The notes below the pieces were generated by a model. It did no database searches, was not told where the DNA came from, and saw nothing but the letters and a program-made list of their open reading frames with translations. The position numbers and the translations under genes were made by a program. A stretch of DNA of 64,000 bases from Otatea glauca (Eukaryota > Streptophyta > Magnoliopsida > Poales > Poaceae), in assembly GCA_036346275.1 (NCBI GenBank), contig CM070725.1, positions 38,378,104 to 38,442,103 on the forward strand, written 5' to 3'. Every line of letters begins with the position of its first letter. The first letter of the stretch is position 1. Shown here piece by piece: positions 39,501 to 49,921 of the stretch.

Positions 39501-42500
39501 AATGCCTACTGCTTCATCACCAAACAATAGTCTGCAAGCACTTGATATGCAAAAGGATGATTTATCATTTAATGGTTTTAGAATAATGGGCCAGACAGTA
39601 GCATCGTGCTCTCCTGAGAACAAAAGCAGCGAAATATCAGGAGTTGGTTCTACCCAAACAACGTCTGTTCAAATCAATGACCATAATGGAAACATTGCCT
39701 GTTTACTGGGTATGGTCCCTCGATCATCTGTTGATCCTGTGGTTCAGCAGTCAAGAATTTCATTTTGTCATTGTCCTGCTTGTGCTAGAGATGTAGGTTG
39801 CAAAATAAAGTTTGAAGAACTTCAGCCTGAAACCACTAGACATGCACTGGTTAATGACTTTAGTGTATTGCCTGCTCATCCTACAAATTTGGTGTCTGTT
39901 GGGAGCGATCATTCATTTGGCCATACTTTTGAGATTGGTGACAAGATAGCAGCTAAGTCGTCTGTTCCTCTCAACGTACAAATTTCTCACGATGATGACA
40001 GTTCAAAGGATGATTCAGTTGTAAACAAGGATGAAATTTCAGCATCTCCTGCAGACAACCAGAGTATATTGGTTTCTCTGTCCTCTCGTTGTGTTTGGAA
40101 AGAAACTGTCTGTGAGCGGCCGCACCTTCTTCGCATAAAATATTATGGCAACTTTGACAAACCTTTAGGCAGATTTCTGCGTGACCAGCTATTTGATCAG
40201 GTTTTACTTAAGATCTTTCATAAATTATATTTGTTCTTGATCTAAAACAATAAAGTATATTTGTTTTAAAATTTATTTTTAGTAGTGCTTCCATGCATCA
40301 CCCTCCCAATACAAGTTGCACAAATATTAAAGCAAGTGAAGTGGTAAGCAATCATCATGTACCCTTCATTCATGCTTTAATATTTGTGCAACTTTCAAAT
40401 AGTGATGCATAGAAGCACCTCCTATTTTATATTCTTCTTAACTTTCACATTTTGCTTCAGAGCAACCTTTGTCTCTCTTGTGAGCTGCCACCGGAGGCCC
40501 ATGTTTATTGCTATGTTCACCCCCAAGGCAGCTTAACAATATCAGTGAGGAAACGTACAGTGAAGTTGCCTGGCCGACATGATGGTAAAATCTGGATGTG
40601 GCATAGATGCTTACGCTGTCCTCGGGTTAATGGCCTCCCTCCAGCAACTAAAAGAGTAGTGATGTCTGACGCTGCCTGGGGCTTATCTTTTGGTAAATTT
40701 TTGGAACTTAGTTTTTCAAATCATGCAGCAGCAAGCAGGGTAGCCAGCTGTGGTCATTCTCTTCACAGGGATTGCCTTCGTTTTTACGGGTATATCCTCA
40801 TCTCTTTTCTATTTTATCAAATTGGCAAAGATTGTGCCTTACATGTCCATATTTCAGCTTCGGTGAAATGGTTGCTTGTTTCCGATATGCATCAATCAAG
40901 GTTCACTCTGTGTATTTGCCACCACCAAAACTTGATTTCACTTCTCAGCATCAAGAATGGGTAGAGCAAGAAGCAAATGAGGTAGTATATTTAGGGTTAT
41001 GAGCTCATTTATGTGATATTTTCTGGTTGATGTTAACAGTCAATGATCCAGGTGGTTGACTCAGCTGAACTCCTGTTCACTGAAGTGCTGAATGCACTCC
41101 ACCAAATTTCAGAAAGAAGGCCAATTACAGGTTCATTCGATGGCAACATGAAGATCCTTGAGTTAAGAAGAAACATTATGGAGTTGGAAGATATCCTGCA
41201 AGCAGAGAAGGCTGACTTTACGGTAAAGTTGTTTTACTTTCTTTATTTAATGTTTTGTTAAGAAATTGTTGTCCCACTTAAGCTCTTTACAAAAAGAAAA
41301 GCTCCACTTAAAGTGGTATGCTGATTATTGGACCATTCACCTTCAGGAGTCATTAAAGAATCTACTGAAAAAGGAGATCAGAAAAAGGCAGCCATTTATT
41401 GATATTCTTGAGGTTAACAAACTAAGGAGGCAGCTATTGTTTCTTTGTTACTTATGGGATCAGCGGCTAATCTTTATAGCAACTTCAGGTGGGAAGTACT
41501 GTGATGCATTGGGAGGTTTACGGGTTGGAAGTAGGAATTCTGATTTCAATGATAGATTAGCTGATACCAATGCAACTGCAAAGTTAGAGAGGAGCTCAAA
41601 GGGCACCGAAGTTCTTTCAAATGCTAAGGAAGGATCCTTAAAACAGATCTCAAACCCACTTCATGTTGATGAGGGGCTGAACCAGCCTGATCAATCTAAT
41701 GAAAATAGCTCTAGAAATGCTTCAGAGTTTAATGGTACTGAACATACAATAGCCAAAATCAATCATTCTAACAGCGCAGATGTTAAGGATCACCTGGATC
41801 ATCGAGAACCCAATGTTGGTGTTCGAAGGGTTTTTTCTGATGGTCAGTTCCCAGTATCTAATGATATTTCGGACACGTTGGATGCAAAATGGAGAGGTGA
41901 GAATGGACCTGTTCATGATGCAAGCAAGGTAAAGCCACTAGCTCTGGTAGAAGGTACAGCTGTTGATGTTAAAAATCATGCTAAGGCAGGGCCATTCCAT
42001 ACTTCTGCTTTATCTGTCAGGTCTGGAGATACAGTAGACAACTTATTGAGCTGGCTTAGAATGCCATACATGACATTCTATAATTTCTTAAACACAAACT
42101 CTGGTACAGCACCAAGATTTGGGACCTTGGCTGACTACAATCCTGTATACATTTTGTTGTTTCGTGAGTTATTACAGCAAGGTGGAGCAAGACTTTTTCT
42201 GCCAACTGGAGCTAATGATGTTGTCATCCCAGTATTTGATGATGAGCCAACTAGTATTATTTCGTATGCACTTGTTTCACCTATGTACCATTTTCAAATG
42301 TCAGATGAGAGCAGCAAAAATGAAGACGGTGCAGATTCTTCAGTTCCATTGCCTGTATATGATTCAGGAAATTTTAATCCGTTTCATTTATTTGAGGATT
42401 TTGGATCCTCTGATGATTTTGTTTCGTCAATATCTGGAGGTAGAGGGTCCTTTGTCCCTGATTTAGTGCACTTGAGAGTTTCTTTCGAAGATGGTGGGCC

Positions 42501-45416
42501 ACTTGGGAAAGTTAAATACACCGTGACATGCTATTATGCTAAAAACTTTGAAGCGCTCAGAAGGTCTTGCTGTCCATCTGAGATTGATTTTTTGAGATCC
42601 ATCAGTCGATGCAAGAAATGGGGAGCACAAGGTGGCAAAAGCAACGTGTTCTTTGCAAAATCTCTGGATGATAGATTTATAATAAAGCAGGTCACAAAGA
42701 CAGAGCTTGAATCATTCCTTAAGTTTGGTTTAGATTATTTTAAATATTTGTCAGAGTCCATCAGCACTGGAAGCCCTACATGCCTAGCAAAGATTTTGGG
42801 AATCTACCAGGTACGTTCTTATGACTTCCTTCAATCTTCTGTTTTATATTGTAATCTGCAGTGCTATTACACTTTAATTCGGAGGAAGAAACTTCATTCA
42901 TCCATTGATTAAAGAGAAGTCTTAATATTACCTGAATAATTGTTGGTGTCTTGTAAGAGAAATAACTCTGCTATCAATTAGAGCCTTGGTCGAAAACATA
43001 GATGTGTGCTATCGAGTGTGACAAATCTTTGGAACGCAGTCAAATAGTGGAGTTAGTGTGGTAGAAATAATAATATGTACCTTTTTTATGCAGGTTATGT
43101 TATATATGTAGTTTTGAGATCTAAGTATCTAACGATAACTTTATTAGTTTCTATACATGGATGTGGTATCATTTCAACTTTCAGATGAATATAGGAGAAT
43201 TTGTGGGAAATCCCATTAAAGTTTTACAGTCTATATATTTGGTTATTTTGCTGGTGGGTTGGAGCAGAATTCTTATCCAACTTTACAATCATATATAGGT
43301 TTGCCATGATACAGGTTCTGATCGGAAGGGATATAGATGTAGTACATATGTAAAGCCTCATGTCCTCATGTTGCCATTTACTTGTTTAAGATATTTCTGC
43401 TTTATTTCCTTATTTACTTTTAAATATGATTTGAATGCAGGGTTTGTTAAAATTTTGATATGGAATTGCACAGTGTCTCTCTTTTTAAGAAGAAAATTGT
43501 GCTTTTTATGGATTTTGGAGGTCTATATTTTTGTAAAATATGTTATGTGTCCACCTGCAATAACCTGATTTTATCTAGTATGTGTTTCGTTAAACATACC
43601 TTCAGAAATCATGCAACTACAAGTGGGTGTTTGCAGGAAGTGTTACAACTTTGGATCTGGTTGCTCTCTCAGATGTGCAATAACCACAATTTATATAGAC
43701 TTAGCATTCCTCTTGCTGTTTTTTCTCCTTGGAACAGCTTTGCTGAATATCTGGTAGGTACATTTTTCACTTTGACACTCCCTAATACTTTAAAGGCTAT
43801 GCTTTTGCTTAGGTTACAACTAAGCATGTGAAGGGTGGGAAGGAGTCGAAAATGGATTTGCTTGTGATGGAAAATCTTTTATTTGGACGGAATGTTACGA
43901 GGCTTTATGATCTCAAGGGATCTTCAAGGTCAAGGTATAATGCAGACTCCAGCAGCAACAAGGTCCTTCTTGACCAGAACTTAATTGAGGCGATGCCAAC
44001 GTCACCAATTTTTGTTGGGAACAAGGCAAAACGGCTTCTGGAAAGGGCTGTTTGGAATGATACTTCTTTTCTAGCAGTAAGTTCAGATGCTGACAATAAG
44101 AATTATCTATTTCATTCATGAATTCCTTGAAAATGTGAGATGCCAGGGACTCAGGGTTAGTTTTAAACTTAATTTCTTGTTTCTTCAGTAGAAGGATAAT
44201 CTTCACCTTGGTTTATACATCCAAAGTTGGCTTCTTAAAATACCTAACAGGATGGTCATTGTTGTAGCAGTTTCCTTTCAATTTCGCACTTTCCCATTTA
44301 ATCCTCTTTTGGCAGATTTTATTTTGTTCATGAATTGCTAGTCATCCTGATTGACCTATCTTCAGTTCTTTTCTGCAAAACTCCTATCATGTGAGAGACT
44401 AGGGTTGTTGTGAGAGGGATGCTGATATTGAATGTAAGCTATAAGATCATAGATTATTCCTTTGACCTTCCCAATATGAAGAGAATCATACCTGGTTGCT
44501 AAATATTTCTCAGGATGTGTAAAGCTTGTAACTTCTGATCAACCTTCATAGCATCTTTGTACTTTGCCTTGACCCTTGAATTATGTTACCGTAACACAGT
44601 CCCATGAATAATCTATACTTTTGGACCTTAACCAAATAACATGGTACTATCCTTTGCATTGCAATCATTCTGTCTTTGGAAATAGTTCATGCCATGCTTA
44701 TAAGTCATTCATGTCATTCTCGACTTGGATGTTTGGCTGTAGCACCTGAAGCTAATGTTTGTAAGTTCCTAGCAGGCATACTGTGTTAAATACAATACTT
44801 CCCACTACTGTTATCATCTTTTAAGTTTTCTGCTGTCTAGGTTGGCTTCTGCTGTATTTCTTTTCTTCAACACTGATAAGGTTTAATTTTTTCAAAGCGG
44901 GATGGAAAGGAAAGGGGGGGGGGGGGGGGTCCCCACCTCCCCGATAAGGTTTATTGTAGATCAGTAGACAATAAGTCTATATATAAACACGACTTGTACA
45001 ACAGATGTGGAAGCACAATATGGGACTAATACCAAACTGATCCTATATTCTAATACATACATATACATTGACAAAATCTTGTTTTCTTTCAGGGAATTGA
45101 TGTAATGGATTATTCTTTGCTTGTGGGTGTTGATGAGGAGAAACATGAGCTTGTCCTGGGAATAATTGATTTTATGAGGCAGTATACATGGGACAAGCAC
45201 CTTGAAACATGGGTCAAATCTTATGGCATTCTTGGTGGACCGAAGAATGCCCCTCCTACTGTAATTTCACCAATGCAGTACAAGAAGCGGTTTAGGAAAG
45301 CCATGTCTGCTTATTTTATTGTGATTCCTGAACAATGGATGCCAGCAATAATCAACCCGAGCAAATCATCAGCAAATATTGGCCAAGAAGATTCTCAAAA
45401 TGCTTCTCAGGAGTAA
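33574..45416 (+). CDS. FAB1: 1-phosphatidylinositol-3-phosphate 5-kinase, FYVE type, 11 coding exons
   Basis: This enzyme turns PtdIns3P into PtdIns(3,5)P2 on endosome and vacuole membranes. Coding exons: 33574-34253, 37272-37976, 38256-38409, 38530-38874, 39283-40200, 40461-40789, 40858-40981, 41052-41222, 41347-42810, 43813-44076, 45093-45416. All introns are GT-AG and the phases agree, giving 1825 residues, the usual size for the family. A FYVE zinc finger (about residues 52-118, RRHHCRHCG core) binds PtdIns3P. A TCP-1/chaperonin-like domain spans about 460-690. A Cys-rich FAB1-specific region covers about 780-1050. The PIP-kinase domain (about 1500-1815) has DLKGS near 1663, MDYSLL at 1723-1728 and an activation loop ending KKRFRKAM. 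The FYVE finger places it with the plant FAB1A/B group. Met codons at 33574 and 33577 are both possible; the second (A at -3, G at +4) gives the MGSPEG start resembling relatives. No disabling change is seen. Confidence 0.95.
34900..35416 (+). repeat. 5' LTR of the intronic copia element
   Basis: 517 bp, TGTTGACTTATC to CAGAGTGTAACA, immediately followed by the tRNA-Met primer site. A GGCTTTATAAATCC box near 35020 could be its TATA element; the other LTR has GGTTTTATAAAACC at the same place. Confidence 0.85.
35494..35966 (+). pseudogene. Broken copia gag inside the intronic element
   Basis: Open stretches read KFDGEGNF, then (after a TAG where Trp is usual) VKDVLVQQELIAALEG, MSAEDWKVME, KAISTIRLFLSNDVKYSV, which is the UBN2-type copia Gag pattern. 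A frameshift after about 35770 leads to a Lys-rich C-terminal part (GKLVGVEVWLTKLHKEM). There is no zinc knuckle and no protease. It is not translatable as one protein. Confidence 0.7.
36021..36533 (+). repeat. 3' LTR of the intronic copia element
   Basis: 513 bp, TGTTAATTATGG to GTATCAGAGTGTAACA. It differs from the 5' LTR at many positions and by small indels near its start, which supports an old insertion. Confidence 0.85.
36964..37150. mobile_element. Tourist-like MITE in FAB1 intron 1, TTA duplication
   Basis: Left end GGATGTGTTTGGCACAGC; right end in reverse GACCCTGTTTGACAGAGC; flanks TTA (36961-36963) and TTA (37151-37153). Its interior matches the MITE at 12562-12792 in the opposite orientation (shared words AATTCACTTTATTTTAGCCT and ATCTTGTTTACATTTTAGAT, with small changes). 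It ends about 120 bp before the exon 2 acceptor. Confidence 0.85.
40285..40418. repeat. Strong 134-bp hairpin in FAB1 intron 5
   Basis: The 5' arm (40285-40334) and 3' arm (40373-40418) pair over 17 bp at the base with one mismatch (40285-40301 with 40402-40418) and over 21 bp without a mismatch near the loop (40314-40334 with 40373-40393). A small asymmetric internal loop separates these two helices, and the terminal loop is about 38 bases. It could be a foldback MITE or a precursor-like RNA hairpin. I do not recognise a known microRNA. Confidence 0.75.
42811..43812 (+). other. FAB1 intron 9, no other feature seen
   Basis: Starts GTACGTTC and ends TTTGCTTAG. Open frames within it (for example 43460-43831) run across the acceptor and are not separate genes. 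Confidence 0.8.
44077..45092 (+). other. FAB1 intron 10, with a G16 run
   Basis: Starts GTAAGTTC and ends TTTCTTTCAG. It carries 16 consecutive G bases at 44914-44929 followed by TCCCC. Otherwise nothing is recognised. Confidence 0.8.
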
Positions 45417-46982
45417 TATGATTTTTCTGTGCATTATGCCGGACAATGAGTGCCGGATTTGGTCCTACTCCAATCATGAAAAGTGCTAAATTGATTAATC
45501 TGGATACCCCAGGTTGCAGCGAAGTGACCGTCTGAACCGTGTATTTTCCTGTGCTCAATTGCACAGATCCGATTGCACTTATTGAATCGCCATCTCAAGA
45601 ATCGTCGGATGTGTATATTCTTGCAGCTGTAATTATGCCTTAGTTCTTCTCTCTCTCTCTCTCTCTCAGTAAATTTCATTTCATTGTAAAGAACAAGTGC
45701 AGCATTTTTTTTTTGGGTAAATGGTCAGTGTATGTTTAGTTCTTCAGTTATTTATTTGGAGGGCTATTGCCGTCTACAATAACAAAATAAAATTCAAGTT
45801 AATGCAGATGTCCGAATTCCAAATTCTCCTGCCAGAAGTAACTACTAATGCATTGGAGTAACAAAGCAGAATTTGCCGTGTGTCGGAACCTTCTTTTTGT
45901 GTCCTGTAATGGTTATCTACCGTCTGGTGCTAGAACGCTAAGGGCTTGTTTGGTTTGAAGCCAATTTTATTATAATTAACCTTAAGTAAGTGTGATTTGT
46001 TATACAAAAAGCAACAAAATTCAGCATCACAAATGTAGTAAAGTTTGACAAAAAAAACTAAGTTTATGACGCGTGAGACATAGAGCTAAGTGTGGTAAGC
46101 CGCAGTTGTGATACACAGAGTTAGCTTCAAATCCCTAAGATAGCCATATGCCTGTTTTTGATCAAAGTGCAAACTGCAGAGGATTAACCATCGTTCTCCT
46201 AAATTTGCATTAGAGGTTTTATGTACACTCGTTCTAGTGTTTTGCATAGATTCCTTTACTTGAACGTAAGCTTCGCAAATCCGAACCTTGCACAAGTGTC
46301 ACTCATGTTCTTCTAGGTGACGGAAAATGGCAACGAGGGCTAAGACCGCAAGTGACATAATTGTAGGGCTCCAACGCCTTTTGTACAATCATGTGGGAAG
46401 TGCATCCTACACACAAGAAAGTCAGTGACGTAGACAAATTCGATTATTGTAGATTTCTGATGCTTAGGACGTAACTGAGACAATCAGATGAATCTCCATC
46501 GCATTTTTTCTTTTGACAGATATACTACTTATCCAATCTTCCATCATTGTGAATTTGGGATGATGCATTGTGGATGTTAAGTGGATTAATTTATATTTGG
46601 CCTCTGAACTTACCAAGAATAAACCATCTCCTTACTTCCAACTTTCCATAACCGCATCGATTTCTTAATTAATTAATTTCCAAATTACAACTATACAGTA
46701 CCCAGGAAGCAAACGAGAAGCTTGGACGCCGACGTCTCTTACTACTACGTACGTACGTATACGACTAAACGCCATTGTACCTTGCAAGCGCACGTACTTC
46801 CGGTCTGCGACCGCAAAAATTAAACCTAATCCAACTCGGGCTTGCACCACCCGCGCCGCTTCTTAGTAGTTAGTACTCCGCTACGTACACGCCATCGAGC
46901 CCTGCACGCGCACTACGTACGCGGGAGGAAACCGCAAGAAGGCGAGGCGAGCCGAGCCGAGGGGAAGCGAAGCGTGGCGCCG
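45417..46982 (+). other. FAB1 3' UTR and FAB1-MYB intergenic region
   Basis: FAB1 ends with TAA at 45414-45416. A (TC)n microsatellite lies at 45646-45667, probably in the 3' UTR; the polyadenylation site is not defined. Bases 45945-46330 include a GGGCTTGTTTGG word that resembles a MITE end, but no partner end was found. Bases 46730-46980, just before MYB, contain a CGTACGTACGTA run near 46748 and turn GC-rich. No further gene is seen. Confidence 0.5.
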
Positions 46983-47531
46983 ATGGCGGCCGCGGAGGGC
47001 GGCGGCGAGGGGGGCAGCAGGCCGGACTTCAAGAAGACGCCGTGGACGGAGGAGGAGGACGAGGTGCTGCGGCAGGGGGTGCGCGAGCACGGGCGGCAGA
47101 ACTGGGCGGAGATCGCGCTCGCGATGCCCGGGCGCGGCTCCAAGTCGTGCCGGCTGCGGTGGTTCCAGCACCTGGCGCCGGAGCTGGACAGCCGGCCCTT
47201 CACGCCCGAGGAGGACGAGTGCATCGTCCAGAAGCAGCGCGTGCACGGCAACAAGTGGGCCACCATCGCGCGGTACCTCTCCGGGCGCTCCGACAACGCC
47301 GTCAAGAACCGGTGGAACTCGGCGCTCCGCAAGCAGCAGCGAGCAGACGACCGGGCCGCCCCGGCGTACCTCGAGCTGTTCCCCGTGAGGGCCGGGGGCC
47401 TGAAGGAAGCAGAGCCCGATTTGGCGGAGGAGGATGATGCGGCGACCGGCCTGACGCTGGGGTTGCCTCCGGGGCTGAGCGAGGCGGAGCTCGCGCTGAG
47501 CCTGTGGCCTGTGCGCCCGCCGCCCGTGTAA
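46983..47531 (+). CDS. R2R3-MYB transcription factor with two EAR repression motifs, 182 aa
   Basis: A nuclear DNA-binding regulator. The R2 repeat has Trp at residues 21, 41 and 60; R3 has Phe at 73 in place of the first Trp, and Trp at 92 and 111, the usual R2R3 pattern. The CRLRW and HGNKWATIARYLSGRSDNAVKNRW parts resemble the subgroup 22 (MYB44/70/73/77) type, which often begins R3 with RPF and EEDE. The short tail is acidic and has two LxLxL motifs, LTLGL (157-161) and LALSL (170-174), which recruit co-repressors in plants, so it is probably a repressor. I chose ATG 46983 because it opens a typical Ala/Gly-rich start; the frame stays open upstream to 46842 without similarity. There are no introns; some relatives are also intronless. 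It is shorter than subgroup 22 proteins, which usually exceed 250 residues. GC content is very high. Confidence 0.88.
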   Translation: MAAAEGGGEGGSRPDFKKTPWTEEEDEVLRQGVREHGRQNWAEIALAMPGRGSKSCRLRWFQHLAPELDSRPFTPEEDECIVQKQRVHGNKWATIARYLSGRSDNAVKNRWNSALRKQQRADDRAAPAYLELFPVRAGGLKEAEPDLAEEDDAATGLTLGLPPGLSEAELALSLWPVRPPPV

Positions 47532-47665
47532 CTCAGCCAGGCCGGCGAAATCGTGGAGCCGTCGCTACTTTTTGGCGTGAGATCGATCGTTTTGTGGCTG
47601 GACCGACGGAGAGCGGATGCATGAAGTACGCATGGCGTGAAAATTTTGCACCAAGTACCGGTACT

Positions 47666-47832
47666 CAGGGGCGGAGCCAGCCCAGGCCCAAGCCTCGGCC
47701 GGCCTGGGCTGGCCCAAAGGTTTGTTTGGCCTTTAAACGAATTTTCATAAATTTTTAACACAATTTTCATTGAATTTTTGAGTCAGGCCTCGGGCCCAGG
47801 CCCAGATGGCCCGAGGCCTGGCTCCGCCCCTG
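47666..47832. mobile_element. hAT-like MITE, 167 bp, with 8-bp duplication
   Basis: Perfect terminal inverted repeats CAGGGGCGGAGCCAG ... CTGGCTCCGCCCCTG. Flanks CCGGTACT (47658-47665) and CTGGTACT (47833-47840) match at 7 of 8 bases, the duplication size of hAT elements. The inner parts are also inverted (CCCAGGCCCAAGCCTCGGCC against GGCCTCGGGCCCAGGCCC), so it folds into a long hairpin. It lies about 135 bp after the MYB stop and could be in that gene's 3' UTR. Confidence 0.9.
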
Positions 47833-48302
47833 CTGGTACTAGCGTAGTTTCAATCGTCTGTAGATTCTTTTTCTTCTTCTAAAAAGTTTAGGGCATTCTT
47901 TGGGGATTTGTGCTGTGACTAATTGTTGATTTCGTATCGGTTTTCGTATCAATCGTGCATGTGTTCTTGTTTTTTTTCTTTTGGAATTGCTACGGGCTGA
48001 GAGTACGGCACGAGCCATTCGCTCTAACAGCCTATTACGCTTCACTTCACATAGCCTTACCATGCATTTTGTTGTCTAGATGAGGTATCCAGACTGGATA
48101 GGATGGAATTATCCAGGTGGCTGTTTGGTTGAGTAGATAGGGATAAACCAATTTTTTGTTTGGTTAGATGGATGAGAATGGATGGGATCACCAATTTTTG
48201 TTCGGTTAGATGGATGAGAATGAATGGGATGAGCCAGTTTTTTGTTTGGTTGAATGGACGAGAATAGATGGGATGAGCTAATTTTTTTGTTTGGTTAGAT
48301 GG

Positions 48303-48534
48303 TGTTCCGTGATGTGGTGAAAGTTAATCTTGAGTTCGGGATGTGGTGAAAGCACGGAGGCGCGCGCGGTGAGTGTATAAATACCATTGTAATAGGCAGA
48401 GGAAAGGATGATTATGGCTTGATTAACACGAAATACTTCTTTCCCTTCTGCCAAGTTCTTCCCCTTTTCTCTTGGGTTCTTCCTGATTGCGACCAACTCA
48501 CGCCCCCGATCGTCCAGAGGCCACGGGTGTGACA
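48303..48534 (+). repeat. 5' LTR of the gypsy element, short form
   Basis: 232 bp from TGTTCCGTGATG to GTGTGACA. It aligns with the last about 210 bp of the 3' LTR and lacks most of that LTR's first part (about 170 bp), so it has an internal deletion or a truncated start. Confidence 0.75.
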
Positions 48535-49149
48535 AATGGTATCAGATTTCAGGTTCGATCGCGCCTAGAGCTGTAAAATCCTAGAAGAAGGTTGGAAAAC
48601 TCATATTCGAATTCGAGTCTGACGATCCTTGTGATTCCGGAACATCTGGTTGGCTCAGATGCTGATCGGGCGCAACGGATCCTCCAAGCCATCAGTTCAC
48701 ACTTTGTTCGTCCTCGACGTGATGGGGAAACATCGAGGCGAGCCGATGAGAAGCTAGATGCAATCAAAGAGAGTCTAGATTTGCTGTTTGCTCAAGTTAG
48801 GACAATAGATTCAACACAGCAGCAGCTATTAGCGAGAACAGAGTTGACAGTGAAAGCAGTGGAACATCAACTTTTATCCAAACACAGATGGAGGCAACCG
48901 GTCAGGCAGTGGCACGTTTGAATGCAGATCGGTTGTTGGAAGGGCATCGTCATGAGAAGGACCAGTACTTGAGCTGAGCAGATCTTTGTTTACTCCTACG
49001 GCACTAGGACCTCGGATGAGGATGGAAGAAGAACCACATCATTCTTCTTCAAACAGGCACACCAACTGTTGGACGGGAGATAGTCATGAAGGAGCGAGAG
49101 TAAGTTCTCGCATTCATAGAGTTTGGTGGTTCGACTAAGAGTCCATTGC

Positions 49150-49800
49150 CGAAATTGTCGTTTCCTAGATTTGATGGGGAGAATGCTAGGTTATGGAGAG
49201 ACAAATGTCATGATTATTTCAAAATATTCAAAATTCCATAATCTCTTTGGGTGATGACGGCAACATTGCATATGGAAGGCGAGATGGCTGCAAGTGTACA
49301 AAACTAAGAATGAGTTGGGGGATTGGGAACATTTTGCTGATGCAGTAGAAAAGAAGTTTGGAACATTTGACCATCGTCAGTTGTTGAGTGAATTGTTGGA
49401 CATCGGACAGGCTGGGACGGTTGAGGAGTATAAAACGCAATTTGATGAATTAATGTATGATATATCGATACACAATCCACATTATGATGAGGAGTTATTT
49501 GTATCTCACTTTGTAAATGGATTGAAACCTGGATTGAGAGACAAGGTGCAGGGGCTGATTCCAAGTTCAGTCGACCAAGCTGCTCTGCTAGCATGAGTGC
49601 AGCAGGATATTAAGGAGCGAGGTAAGTTTTGGAAAACCAAGGGAGCAGGTGTTCACAAACCAGACACTATTCACAACAATTTCAAGTTGGGACAAGGAGA
49701 TTTATGAAAAGCAAGACAACTAAGAGAATATCGTTGAATCAATGGTCTTTGTTACCAATGCGGGGAAAAGTATGAGCCTAATCATCAAATAAATTGTAAA
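49150..49800 (+). pseudogene. gypsy gag remnant
   Basis: The Gag core reads LSFPRFDGENARLW at 49159-49200, then after a frameshift KTKNELGDWEHFADAVEKKF (about 49297-49360) through FVNGLKPGLRDKVQ to a stop at 49594-49596. A zinc knuckle of the CYQCGEKY...NH...C type is at about 49753-49800. This is the usual retrotrans_gag family arrangement. An upstream coiled-coil-like N-terminal part (48592-48921) is in another frame. Confidence 0.75.
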
Positions 49801-49921
49801 AAGAAAGCTCCAGTTCAATTGCAAGCAATTACAGTAGAGGATCAAGGGGAGATATTGTCTGATGAAGTTTTGGATATGTTAGAAACCGCAGATCTGAACA
49901 AAGAGGAGATGTTTTTCAATT